From Roseovarius pacificus (lineage in GTDB: Bacteria > Pseudomonadota > Alphaproteobacteria > Rhodobacterales > Rhodobacteraceae): DNA of 64,000 bases. The stretch covers positions 236,242 through 300,241 of the forward strand of contig NZ_FRBR01000003.1 of the NCBI RefSeq assembly GCF_900142665.1, written 5' to 3'. Below are positions 18,450 to 26,962 of the stretch, piece by piece. Made by a program: the position numbers and the translations under genes. The notes below the pieces were generated by a model that worked only from the letters and a program-made list of their open reading frames with translations, did no database searches and was not told the DNA's origin. Within the stretch, counting starts at the first letter, position 1. The number at the start of each line of letters is the position of its first letter.

Positions 18450-18482
18450 CCGCCGGTTTTCCAATCGGCCCGGCGGTCAGGT
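18444..18482. terminator. Convergent 13-bp hairpin between hyi and UspA gene
   Basis: Perfect arms ACCTGACCGCCGG (18444-18456) and CCGGCGGTCAGGT (18470-18482) with a 13-nt loop. Placed between two converging genes, it probably serves both directions; no long T-run is seen. Confidence 0.65.
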
Positions 18483-18493
18483 GTGACATTGGC

Positions 18494-18907
18494 CTAGTTG
18501 CGCACCACGTAGACCGAGCATTCGGCATGGGTGACGACATGGCTGGCGGTGGTGCCCAGCAGGTAATCGGACACTTTGGGGTTGGCCGATTCCATCACGA
18601 TCACATCGACATTGCGCTCATCGGCCAGTTTGACGATCTGGCGGTGCGTCGCGCCTTTGCGGACGACGGTTTCCACCTCGACCCCTTCGGCGGGATGCGC
18701 GGCGATGAATTTCTTCAATTCCTCGGTCCAGTATTTGTCGGAATCGTAGATGTTCAGGTTGCGCTCGATCTCGGGCGCGACGGTGGCGACGATCAGTTTC
18801 GCGCCGCGCCGTTGGGCCATTTCAACGGCCTCGGTATAGGCGTTGTATTCGAGTTTTACGTGGCGCAGGTTGACGGGGCAGAGGATCAGTTTGGTTTTGC
18901 GGGCCAT
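18494..18907 (-). CDS. UspA-family universal stress protein
   Basis: A 137-residue single-domain USP from ATG 18907 (MARKTKLILCPVNLRH). The in-frame extension upstream lacks an RBS. The fold signature includes KLIVATVAPEI, a late DVIVMESANP strand and the C-terminal LLGTTASHVVTHAECSVYVV, where G-T-x-S-x-V matches the ATP-binding UspFG-type loop. A general stress role is expected; it converges with hyi. Confidence 0.88.
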   Translation of the reverse strand: MARKTKLILCPVNLRHVKLEYNAYTEAVEMAQRRGAKLIVATVAPEIERNLNIYDSDKYWTEELKKFIAAHPAEGVEVETVVRKGATHRQIVKLADERNVDVIVMESANPKVSDYLLGTTASHVVTHAECSVYVVRN

Positions 18908-19208
18908 GGGATACCTTTTGGCGAAGACAGGTGGCAAGAATGCACGCACCTAGCCGATTCGCCAAATTGCCGTGTTGCAGAAACGGCAGGGAATGATCCG
19001 GGAACGTCATCAGGGCCGGGGCATAACGGGACTGCAAAAAACGCAGGGCTTGGCCTGTGCAACGCGTCCTTGGGGCAGGGTCGGGAAAGGCGCGACAGGG
19101 CTTAGGCCTCGTGCGGTGAGACGTGCATCGCCGGGGGGCGGCACGGCGATGTATGGCGGCCTGCGGCCGCTGTTTCGCGCATGGGGAAGCCCCCCGCCGG
19201 CCTTTCGG
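18908..19208. other. Intergenic stretch, no gene recognised
   Basis: About 300 bp between the UspA start and the polA stop. It should contain the UspA promoter and the polA 3' end. I see a GCGGCC-GCA-GGCCGC inverted repeat near 19160-19175 but no T-run, no RNA gene and no credible ORF. Confidence 0.5.
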
Positions 19209-22019
19209 TCAGTGCGCCTGCGCCCAGTTGGCCCCCTGCCCGGCATCCACGACCATGGGCACGTCCACCTTGACCGCCGGCAGCGCGGCTCCTTCCATCA
19301 CCTCGCGGGCGGTGTCGATCAGTTTGCGGGTGGCGTCTTCGGCCACTTCGAAGATCAGTTCGTCATGCACCTGCAACAGCATCCTGGCGGGCTGGCCCTG
19401 AATGGCGTCGGGCATGCGGATCATGGCGCGGCGGATGATGTCGGCGGCGGTGCCTTGGATGGGCGCGTTGATCGCGGCGCGTCTGGCGAACCCGGCGCGC
19501 GGACCCTTGGCCGAAATCTCGGGGGTGTGGATTTTCCGGCCAAAGAGCGTTTGGACGAAACCGTGCTCTTTGGCGAAGCCCACCGTGTCGTCCATGTAGG
19601 TCTTGATACCGGGGAAGCGCTCGAAATAGCGGTCGATAAAGCCCTGCGCCTCGGAGCGGGGGATGCGCAGGTTGCGGGCAAGGCCAAAGCCCGAGATACC
19701 ATAGATTACGCCGAAATTGATCGCCTTGGCCTGACGGCGGATGTCCGGGGTCATCTCGTCCATCGGTACGTCGAACATTTCGCTGGCGGTCATGGCGTGG
19801 ATGTCCTGACCGTCCCTGAACGCCTGTTTCATCGCCGGAAGGTCAGCCACATGGGCGAGAATGCGCAATTCGATCTGGGAATAGTCGAGGCTGACCAGAA
19901 CATTGCCCGGCTCGGCGACGAAGGCCTCGCGGATGCGGCGGCCTTCTTCGCTGCGCACGGGGATGTTTTGCAGGTTCGGATCGGTCGAGGCCAGACGCCC
20001 GGTATTCGCCCCGGTCTGGACATAGGAGGTGTGCACGCGGCCCGTGTCCGGGTCGATATGATCCTGAAGCGCGTCGGTATAGGTGGATTTCAGCTTCGAG
20101 AGCGCGCGCCAGTCCAGCACGCGGGCGGGCAGATCGTGTTCGGTGGCCAGATCCTCGAGCACGTCGGCGCCGGTGGCATAGGCGCCGGTCTTGCCCTTCT
20201 TGCCGCCGTCGAGGCCCATTTCGTCGAACAGGATTTCGCCCAGTTGCTTGGGCGATCCGACGTTGAACTTGCGGCCTGCGAGTTCGTGAATTTCCTCTTC
20301 GAGTTCGGCCATTTTCTGGGCGAACTTGCCGGACATGCGCGACAGGGTCTCGCGATCCACCTTGATGCCGTTGCGCTCCATCCGGGCGAGGACGGGCGAG
20401 AGGGGGCGCTCCAGCGTTTCGTAGACGGTGGTCACTTTCTCGCGGTGCAGTTGCGGCTTGAAGGTCAGCCAGAGGCGCAGGGTGATATCGGCATCTTCGG
20501 CGGCGTATTTCACGGCCTCGGCCACCGGCACGCGATCAAAGGTGATGGCCGATTTGCCGCTGCCCAGCAGGGTCTTGATGGGGATCGGCGTGTGGCTGAG
20601 ATAGCGTTCGGAGAGCGTGTCCATGCCATGCCCGTGAATGCCCGCGTTCAGCGCGTAGGACATCAGCATCGTGTCGTCGAACGGCGCGACGGTGATGTCG
20701 TGGCGGGCGAAGATCTTGGCGTCGTATTTCATGTTCTGGCCGATCTTGAGGATCGCGTCATCCTCAAGCACCGGCTTGAGCGCGGCCAGCACATCGTCGA
20801 GCGGCAACTGCCCTTCGGCCAGCGCATCGGTGCTGAACAGGTCGTCGGACGCCCCGTCGCGATGCGTGAGCGGGATGTAACAGGCCTGCCCCGGATCGAC
20901 CGACAGGGAGATGCCCACCAGATCGGCCTGCATTTCGTTGAGCGAGGTGGTTTCGGTGTCCACCGCCACGTACCCACGGGCGCGGATACGGTCGATCCAG
21001 GCGTTCAGCGCCTCCATCGTCGAGACGTGTTCGTAAGCGTCGGGGTCAATGGCGGGCCATTCGGGGTCTTCTTCGGCCGGGTCGGCGCCTGCGGGGTTGG
21101 TATCGGGGATCACCGGGGCCTCGACGCCCAGGGAGTCGGCAATGCGTTTGGAGAGGGTGCGGAATTCCATCTCGGCCAGGAACGCCAGCAGGGTGTCGGT
21201 GTCGGGCTCGCGCAGTTCCAGATCATCGAGCGTGAAATCGAGCGGGGTGTCGCAATCGAGCTGCACCAGTTTCTTGGACAGTTCGATCTGCTCGCGCTTG
21301 TCGATCAGGGTCTGGCGGCGCTTGGGCTGTTTGATCTCTTCGGCCCGGTCGAGCAGTTCCTCAAGGCTGCCGAACTCGTTGATCAGCAGCGCGGCGGTCT
21401 TGATGCCGATGCCGGGCGCACCCGGCACGTTATCGACGCTGTCGCCCGCGAGAGCCTGCACATCGACCACGCGATCCGGCCCGACGCCGAACTTTTCCTC
21501 GACGCCTTCAACGTCGATACGGCGGTTTTTCATGGCATCCAGCATTTCGACGCCGCCGCCGACCAGTTGCATCAGGTCCTTGTCGGATGAGATGATCGTG
21601 ACGCGCCCACCGGCCTCGCGCGCCTGACAGGACAGGGTGGCGATGATGTCGTCGGCCTCGTACCCTTCCAGTTCCTTGCAGGCGATGTTGAACGCCTCGG
21701 TCGCGCGGCGGGTCAGCGGGATTTGCGGGCGCAGGTCTTCGGGCATCGCCTCGCGGTTGGCCTTGTACTGATCGTAAAGATCGTTGCGGAAGGTGTGGCT
21801 GCCCTTGTCGAAGATCACGGCGATATGGGTGGGGGCGTCGTCGCTGGTGTTGTTGCCGTCGATGTAGCGCTGCAACATGTTGCAAAAGCCCGAGACCGCC
21901 CCGATGGGCAGCCCGTCGGATTTGCGCGTCAGCGGCGGCAGGGCGTGATAGGCCCGGAAGATGAAGGCCGAGCCGTCGATCAGGTGCAGGTGGCACCCCT
22001 TGCCGAATGAATTGCCCAT
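19209..22019 (-). CDS. polA: DNA polymerase I
   Basis: A 936-residue repair and Okazaki-processing polymerase starting MGNSFGKGCHLHLIDG at ATG 22019. The three modules are complete. The 5'-3' exonuclease (about 1-290) has DKDLMQLVGGGVEML. The 3'-5' proofreading domain has VDTETTSL, QNMKYDAK and YAAEDADITLRL, so the DEDDy residues look intact. The polymerase has motif A LVSLDYSQIELRILAHVA, motif B RRQAKAINFGVIYGIS and motif C LLQVHDELIFE. The 62-residue upstream extension in frame is not coding by composition. It is divergent from the glyoxalase gene. Confidence 0.96.
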   Translation of the reverse strand: MGNSFGKGCHLHLIDGSAFIFRAYHALPPLTRKSDGLPIGAVSGFCNMLQRYIDGNNTSDDAPTHIAVIFDKGSHTFRNDLYDQYKANREAMPEDLRPQIPLTRRATEAFNIACKELEGYEADDIIATLSCQAREAGGRVTIISSDKDLMQLVGGGVEMLDAMKNRRIDVEGVEEKFGVGPDRVVDVQALAGDSVDNVPGAPGIGIKTAALLINEFGSLEELLDRAEEIKQPKRRQTLIDKREQIELSKKLVQLDCDTPLDFTLDDLELREPDTDTLLAFLAEMEFRTLSKRIADSLGVEAPVIPDTNPAGADPAEEDPEWPAIDPDAYEHVSTMEALNAWIDRIRARGYVAVDTETTSLNEMQADLVGISLSVDPGQACYIPLTHRDGASDDLFSTDALAEGQLPLDDVLAALKPVLEDDAILKIGQNMKYDAKIFARHDITVAPFDDTMLMSYALNAGIHGHGMDTLSERYLSHTPIPIKTLLGSGKSAITFDRVPVAEAVKYAAEDADITLRLWLTFKPQLHREKVTTVYETLERPLSPVLARMERNGIKVDRETLSRMSGKFAQKMAELEEEIHELAGRKFNVGSPKQLGEILFDEMGLDGGKKGKTGAYATGADVLEDLATEHDLPARVLDWRALSKLKSTYTDALQDHIDPDTGRVHTSYVQTGANTGRLASTDPNLQNIPVRSEEGRRIREAFVAEPGNVLVSLDYSQIELRILAHVADLPAMKQAFRDGQDIHAMTASEMFDVPMDEMTPDIRRQAKAINFGVIYGISGFGLARNLRIPRSEAQGFIDRYFERFPGIKTYMDDTVGFAKEHGFVQTLFGRKIHTPEISAKGPRAGFARRAAINAPIQGTAADIIRRAMIRMPDAIQGQPARMLLQVHDELIFEVAEDATRKLIDTAREVMEGAALPAVKVDVPMVVDAGQGANWAQAH

Positions 22020-22170
22020 GATCGCCCCCGTTTGGATTGTCCTGCGGTCTTGGTATTGCCACGAAGTGGCGCGCGCTTCCAGCGGGTTCCTGCGTATTCG
22101 ATGTGGTCGCGGGTGTCGCGCGGCGCTACCTTGCCGACAATTTCCGTTACCAGCCACATGGGACCGCATC

Positions 22171-22551
22171 ATGGAAACCGACAGGACCGGCGTTATCCTG
22201 AACACTGAAAACTATCGCGCCTGCGTGACCTTTTATGGCGAGGTTCTGGGCCTGCCCCTGCTGTTCGAATTCGATCGCCCAGGCGAGCGACTGACCTGTT
22301 TCGACATGGGTGGCGCCTACCTGATGGTGGAACCGGGCGGCACCGCCCGGACCGAGGGGAAAACGCCCGAAACCTGCCCGACAAAGTTTCGTTTCAATGT
22401 GCGCGATGTCGAGGCCGCAGCGGCGGAGCTTGTCGCCAGAGGGGTGGAGGTGAGCGTTCGCAAGCACGACTGGGGCATGATGGCCGAGTTTCACGACCCG
22501 GACGGCAACCGGTGCGCCCTGAGATCGGAAGGCGATTTTGGCAGCCGGTAA
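22171..22551 (+). CDS. Glyoxalase/bleomycin-resistance fold protein
   Basis: A 126-residue VOC-superfamily protein (METDRTGVILNTENYRAC). Features are FYGEVLGLPLLFEFDRPG, FDMGGAYLMVEPGG, FRFNVRDVEAAAAELVARG and the C-terminal MMAEFHDPDGNRC motif. Such single-domain proteins are dioxygenases, isomerases or binding proteins; the substrate is not inferable. It is divergent from polA and ends 4 bp from the oppositely oriented DsbA-like gene. Confidence 0.8.
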   Translation: METDRTGVILNTENYRACVTFYGEVLGLPLLFEFDRPGERLTCFDMGGAYLMVEPGGTARTEGKTPETCPTKFRFNVRDVEAAAAELVARGVEVSVRKHDWGMMAEFHDPDGNRCALRSEGDFGSR

Positions 22552-22555
22552 CTGA

Positions 22556-23344
22556 TCAACCCGTTACCGGGCAAGGCAAGGTAGCGGCATTCTGTTGCTC
22601 GAGCTCGATCAGGGCCTTGAGCTGGCGCTGGCCGATATCTCCCATGAAGGCCGTGCGCCCGACCACCAGAGCGGGCGTGCCGAAGAATCCGAAGCGCGAC
22701 GCAAGCGCTGCCGTCATGCCGAGTTGCCGGGTCACTGCCAGGTCTTCCATATCGGCGATCAGTTGGTCGGGGTTCGCCCCTTCTTCGCCGGCCACAGCGC
22801 GCAGATAGGCATTGTTGGGCAGGAAGGGCGAATCCATCAACCTGTTGTGAAACGCATCGTAGGCCCCTTGTTTCCTTGCGGCCAGCGCGGCGCGGGCGGC
22901 CCGCAGCGATGCCGCCCCCAACAGCGGAAGCTCGTGCCAGGTGATCGCCACCGGCGCGCTGTCCTGCAACGCGTGCAGCCGTGGGCTGACCTGACGGCAG
23001 ATGCTGCACCGATAATCCGAAAAATAAGCGATCGGCAGATCGCCCGTCTGGCGCGGCGCGGAAAAAAGCGCCGCACAGAGCGCTTCGCCGGAAACGATTT
23101 GCGGCCGCTCCGACGGGTCGAGCCCGACCAGTGCCGGAACCCCGCGCGATACCGGGCCGCCCTCAAGCTGACGGAACCCCGGCAGGTCGGGATAGGGTTT
23201 GAAATCGAAATCGGGGGTGCGCAGCTTGTCGATGAAACGCCACGAGGAAATTCCGAGCCCCGCCATGGCAAGTATCGTGACACCCGTCATCAAGAACGAA
23301 CGCCGGTCGGGAACAGGGTCCGGTTCAGGCGGCCGAGGCTTCAC
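22556..23344 (-). CDS. DsbA-like thioredoxin-fold protein with membrane/Tat-like N-terminus
   Basis: A 262-residue periplasmic oxidoreductase-like protein. The GTG at 23344 is chosen because AAGGA lies 8 nt upstream and the gene then overlaps the preceding one by only 20 nt; ATGs at 23395 and 23407 are alternatives that would overlap much more. The N-terminus has DRRSFLMTGVTILAMAGLG, a twin-Arg-like hydrophobic leader. The catalytic CxxC is CSIC (Cys113/Cys116) in SDYRCSICRQVSP. The FGFFGTPALVVGRTAFMG segment supplies the cis-Pro loop of DsbA/BdbD proteins. Probably involved in thiol-disulfide exchange; partner unknown. Confidence 0.78.
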   Translation of the reverse strand: MKPRPPEPDPVPDRRSFLMTGVTILAMAGLGISSWRFIDKLRTPDFDFKPYPDLPGFRQLEGGPVSRGVPALVGLDPSERPQIVSGEALCAALFSAPRQTGDLPIAYFSDYRCSICRQVSPRLHALQDSAPVAITWHELPLLGAASLRAARAALAARKQGAYDAFHNRLMDSPFLPNNAYLRAVAGEEGANPDQLIADMEDLAVTRQLGMTAALASRFGFFGTPALVVGRTAFMGDIGQRQLKALIELEQQNAATLPCPVTG

Positions 23345-23513
23345 CTTCGAAGTCCTTATGGATGTATTTGCAATCGCAGTAAGGGCATTCGACATAGCCC
23401 GTTTCATGCGATACCGACAGCCAGACGCGCGGATGGCCCAATGCGCCCTCGCCGCCGTCACAGGCAACACGATAGCTGTCAACGATCCGTGTCTCGGGGG
23501 CTTTCGTCACCAT
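23325..23513 (-). CDS. Zinc-finger domain protein (NDUFS6-like)
   Basis: A 62-residue protein with the C-x8-H-x14-C-x2-C pattern (VACDGG, HPRVWLSVSHETG, VECPYCDCKYI). It belongs to the small zinc-ribbon family related to complex I subunit NDUFS6. The ATG at 23513 (MVTKAPETRIVDSYRV) is supported by the compact domain; the longer in-frame N-terminus does not resemble protein. It overlaps the downstream DsbA-like gene, so they are co-transcribed. Confidence 0.85.
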   Translation of the reverse strand: MVTKAPETRIVDSYRVACDGGEGALGHPRVWLSVSHETGYVECPYCDCKYIHKDFEGEASAA

Positions 23514-23587
23514 CTGGCGTTTCCTTTTGCCTGCAATTCCACTAGGTCCGAATATGATTGATCCGACAGGCAGGGGCAAGGGCACCA

Positions 23588-24517
23588 ATGAGTCAGAACG
23601 CCATCGAAATCCGGGGCTTGCAGAAAACCTATGCCGCCGGGCGCGGCGCACCGGCGAAACAGGCGCTGAAAGGGGTCGATCTGGAGATTCCCGCCGGATC
23701 GGTCTTTGGCCTGCTCGGCCCCAACGGGGCAGGGAAATCGACGCTGATCAACATTCTGGCCGGGCTGGTGGTGAAAACCGCCGGGCAGGTGACGATCTGG
23801 GGCTTCGATCAGGATGTGAATCCCCGGCAAAGCCGCGCCTCGATCGGGGTGATGCCGCAGGAGTTGAACCTCGATCCGTTCTTTACCCCGCGCGCCGCGC
23901 TCGAGGTGCAGGCGGGGCTGTACGGGGTGCCCAAATCGCAGCGCCGCAGCGACGAGATCCTGCGGCTGGTCGGGCTGGAAGACAAGGCCGAAGCCTATGC
24001 GCGCACCCTGTCGGGGGGCATGCGGCGGCGGCTGTTGCTGGCCAAGGCGCTGGTGCATCAGCCCCATGTTCTGGTGCTGGACGAACCGACGGCGGGGGTG
24101 GATATCGAACTGCGCCAGATGCTGTGGGAAAACGTGCGTCGCCTCAACCAACAGGGCATGACGGTGATCCTGACCACCCATTATCTGGAAGAGGCCGAAG
24201 AGATGTGCGACGAAATCGCGATCATCAATTTCGGCGAAGTGGTGGCGCGCGACAGCACGGCCAACCTGCTGGGGCGGCTGGACAGCAAGACCATGATCAT
24301 CCACCCCGAAGACGAGGCGGCCACCCTGCCCGAGGCCCCCGGCATCGAGGTGGAAACGCGCCCTGACGGATCGCTGGCGCTGAGCTATCAATCCCGCGAG
24401 ACGCCCGCCGAAGCGGTGCTGGAGGCGGTGCGCGGCGCGGGCATCCGCATTCGTGACGTGAAAACCGAGCAGGCCGATTTGCAGGACGTGTTCCTTGAAC
24501 TGACGCGCTCGCGCTAG
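23588..24517 (+). CDS. ABC transporter ATP-binding protein (ABC-2 type)
   Basis: A 309-residue ATPase resembling drug/polysaccharide-type CcmA-like subunits. Walker A is GPNGAGKST, the Q-loop is VMPQELNLDPFF, the signature is LSGGMRRRLLLAKAL, Walker B is VLVLDEPTAGVD and the H-loop is LTTHYLEEAEEM. A C-terminal regulatory segment (about 230-309) follows. Normally a membrane permease gene follows; here none is adjacent and the next gene is a short CxxC protein, so the permease must be elsewhere or lost. The start at ATG 23588 is divergent from the zinc-finger gene. Confidence 0.9.
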   Translation: MSQNAIEIRGLQKTYAAGRGAPAKQALKGVDLEIPAGSVFGLLGPNGAGKSTLINILAGLVVKTAGQVTIWGFDQDVNPRQSRASIGVMPQELNLDPFFTPRAALEVQAGLYGVPKSQRRSDEILRLVGLEDKAEAYARTLSGGMRRRLLLAKALVHQPHVLVLDEPTAGVDIELRQMLWENVRRLNQQGMTVILTTHYLEEAEEMCDEIAIINFGEVVARDSTANLLGRLDSKTMIIHPEDEAATLPEAPGIEVETRPDGSLALSYQSRETPAEAVLEAVRGAGIRIRDVKTEQADLQDVFLELTRSR

Positions 24518-24614
24518 GACCTGGCCTTGCAACCGGAACAATGCACAGCGCCGCGGCGCTCGGCCTGTGCGGGTCTCCGCGCCACAGCCCTGCCCGCTGT
24601 TTGCCACAGAATCA

Positions 24615-24645
24615 CCGCCGATTGGCAGTAATATCCGCCGATTGG
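24615..24645. repeat. Two direct copies of CCGCCGATTGG, 20 bp apart
   Basis: The 11-mer CCGCCGATTGG occurs at 24615-24625 and 24635-24645, two helical turns apart, in the 188-bp gap upstream of the CxxC protein gene. The spacing suggests paired regulator half-sites. Nothing else was recognised in the gap. Confidence 0.4.
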
Positions 24646-24705
24646 GCCTGAACGCTGGCGCAGAACGCCAGCCTCTGACGGGGGCGTTTCGGATTGGTTT
24701 GAACG

Positions 24706-24933
24706 ATGAGGAAAAACCATACGGCTGCGCGAAAACACCAAACCCGGCACATTCCGCGGCGCTGTCATCGCTGCCGCGGCTCGGGCAATGCGTCCTGCCA
24801 GATCTGCCTGGGCGCCGGTCAGGTCGTGACGGGCCGCGACATTTTCGGAAAGACACAGACGACCGCTTGCCAGGGGTGTTTCGGGCGAAGATTCACCCGC
24901 TGTTCGATCTGCAACGGCGAAGGTTTCGTCTAG
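24706..24933 (+). CDS. Small DnaJ-type CxxCxGxG zinc-binding protein
   Basis: A 75-residue protein with four Cys motifs: CHRCRGSG, CQICLGAG, CQGCFGRR and CSICNGEG. These match the zinc-centre repeats of DnaJ and related small proteins, except that the third has lost its second Gly. There is no J-domain. It may bind zinc and assist folding or redox processes; function unknown. The RBS is weak. It ends about 30 bp before the convergent sodium-channel gene. Confidence 0.7.
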   Translation: MRKNHTAARKHQTRHIPRRCHRCRGSGNASCQICLGAGQVVTGRDIFGKTQTTACQGCFGRRFTRCSICNGEGFV

Positions 24934-24964
24934 CGCGATACGGTCATGACAGCCGGGCTTTCGG

Positions 24965-25771
24965 CTATCGCCTGGCGCGCTCGTTCAGAAGAGTTTCGAT
25001 GCGATCCAGCCGGGCAAAAACCTCGTCACGGTAGGTATCGGTTTTCTCGGCGTCCTCTTCGTGGTGCGCGTCCTGCATGGAGTTCACGATCAGGCCCACC
25101 ACAAGGTTCACCACGGCGAAGGTAGTGACCAGGATGAACGGTACAAAGAAAGCCCAGGCGTGGGTATATACCTCCATCACCGGGCGCACGATCCCCATCG
25201 ACCACGATTCCAGCGTCATGATCTGGAACAGCGAATAGGCCGACAGGCCAAGCGTGCCGAACCAGTCAGGAAAGGCCGCGCCGAACAGCTTGGTCGCCAT
25301 GACCGAGCCGATATAGAAGATGATCCCCATCAGCAGGAACACCGACCCCATGCCCGGCAGTGCGTTCATCAGCCCTTCGACCACGCGACGCAGCGACGGG
25401 GTGACCGACAGCACGCGCAACAGACGCAGGATACGCAGGGCCCGCAGCACGCTGAGGCCCTGTGCGGCGGGGATCAGGGAAATGCCGACGATCACGAAAT
25501 CGAAGATGTTCCATCCGCTGCGGAAAAACCCGCCGCCACGGGCATAGAGCTTGGCCGCGATCTCGACCACGAAGATGGCGAGGCAGATCGAATCCAGCGT
25601 CACGATCAACGGGCCTGCGGCCTGCATCAGCCTGTCGGAGGTTTCCATACCGAGGATCACCGCGTTGAACAGGATGACGCCAAGGATGAAATTCTGCACC
25701 GCCTGCCGGTCGATGACCGACGCCACTTTTGCCCGCATTACAAATTGATCCGTGTTTGCCTGTTCGCTCAT
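24965..25771 (-). CDS. Bacterial voltage-gated sodium channel (NavAb/NaChBac family)
   Basis: A 268-residue, six-helix ion channel subunit expected to form tetramers. S4 carries Arg110, 113, 116 and 119 at every third position (VLRALRILRLLRV). The pore loop has TLESWSM at 186-192, which to my memory is identical to the NavAb selectivity filter and marks Na+ selectivity. S6 is FVPFILVTTFAVVNLVVGL. The C-terminal tail (about 245-268, DEVFARLDRIETLLNE) has the heptad pattern of the tetramerising coiled coil. The ATG at 25771 is chosen; an upstream in-frame start adds 12 unlikely residues. Such channels in marine bacteria are linked to motility and pH/sodium homeostasis. Confidence 0.9.
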   Translation of the reverse strand: MSEQANTDQFVMRAKVASVIDRQAVQNFILGVILFNAVILGMETSDRLMQAAGPLIVTLDSICLAIFVVEIAAKLYARGGGFFRSGWNIFDFVIVGISLIPAAQGLSVLRALRILRLLRVLSVTPSLRRVVEGLMNALPGMGSVFLLMGIIFYIGSVMATKLFGAAFPDWFGTLGLSAYSLFQIMTLESWSMGIVRPVMEVYTHAWAFFVPFILVTTFAVVNLVVGLIVNSMQDAHHEEDAEKTDTYRDEVFARLDRIETLLNERARR

Positions 25772-25864
25772 GCAGCGTGATATGGGGCAGCCCGGCGCGG
25801 GCTGCAAGCGGCCGCGCGATCAATCCGGGACGCCTCAGCGGTATACGGCCCGATTGCCGGAAAT

Positions 25865-26872
25865 TCAGGCGACCAGCGCGGTTTCCCATCGGCGCAGGCA
25901 ACGCCGCGCCGGGCGGGCCAAAGCATTTGACGCGGGTTCGGCCGAACCGGTCAATTCAGGGAACAGGGCGGCGATTTCGGCGCGTTCGGCGGTGCTGAGC
26001 GCCTCTTGCGCCAGTGCGCCCAGATACAGGCTTTCGCTCGGGATACCTTCGGCCATGATCACTTCGTGCCGGTCAAAAGCCAGATGCACATAGCACACGC
26101 GCCGCCGGGGCACCTGCCGGATGGTATCGCCATTGACCAGATGCACCGCCGCGACCAACACCTGCGGCTGGCCGAAATACATCTCGGCGCGCCAGTCTTC
26201 GACCAGCATCCGGTGTTGCGGCGACACCACCAGCTTGCGCCGGTTGCCCAAAGCCCCTGCCGATATTTCCACAGGGGCCATAAGACCGCGCCCCGGCACC
26301 GTGCGGTGACCGGCCCAGCGCACCGGCTGAAGCCCGTGATCCAGAGTCCGGACCATATCGCCGGGGCGGATGATTTCGACCGGCAGCGGGCCGGTATCGG
26401 TTTCGATCAGCGTTCCGGCGGCGAAGCAGGGAAAGACCGGCGGGTCTGGCGAAAAGGTATCGAACGCCAATTGCTGATCGCGGGGCGGCTCCAGACCGGG
26501 GCCGTATTGCATGGTTCCCGAGGTCAGGCCGTTCACATCGAACACGATATTCGCGGGGCTGGTCATGATCTGATGCTCGCCCGAGGACGCACGGCCCTGA
26601 AACTGATCGTGCTGCGGATTCAGGCTGGAATAGATCGGCGGCGCGGGCGGATCGCTTGCGGGCCATGCGTAAATATCGACGAATTGCCCGTTCGAGAACA
26701 GATTGTCACCCGGATTGACTTGTCGGATCACGACACGAAAGATGTCAGTCGCCGAGCCGAGCGTCTGAACGCCGGTCAGTGTCACTTTCATCCCGTTGTC
26801 ATTGCCTGTTGTCGAGACGCTGGAAAAGGTCCCCACCTCGTCCCCGGTCACGAAAATTTCGATCTCGGCCAC
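25865..26872 (-). CDS. Hint-domain protein (roseobacter type)
   Basis: A 335-residue protein. The N-terminal half (1-145) is a beta-rich module of unknown role. The Hint module begins at CFAAGTLIETDTGPLPVE, with the nucleophilic Cys, and continues with IIRPGDMVRTLDHGLQPVRW, then VVSPQHRMLVEDWRAE and VHLAFDRHEVIMAEG. Many marine alphaproteobacteria carry such Hint proteins, often secreted. Whether it self-processes is unknown: a canonical intein-like His-Asn terminus is not seen at the end. About 90 bp separates it from serB. Confidence 0.8.
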   Translation of the reverse strand: MAEIEIFVTGDEVGTFSSVSTTGNDNGMKVTLTGVQTLGSATDIFRVVIRQVNPGDNLFSNGQFVDIYAWPASDPPAPPIYSSLNPQHDQFQGRASSGEHQIMTSPANIVFDVNGLTSGTMQYGPGLEPPRDQQLAFDTFSPDPPVFPCFAAGTLIETDTGPLPVEIIRPGDMVRTLDHGLQPVRWAGHRTVPGRGLMAPVEISAGALGNRRKLVVSPQHRMLVEDWRAEMYFGQPQVLVAAVHLVNGDTIRQVPRRRVCYVHLAFDRHEVIMAEGIPSESLYLGALAQEALSTAERAEIAALFPELTGSAEPASNALARPARRCLRRWETALVA

Positions 26873-26962
26873 CCTAAAACCCCTTACAACTCATCCCCCA
26901 GGATTTGCTGCTGGAATGAACCGGACGATGCCCGAAAACTGATGGCTTATCAAGCGTTTCAC

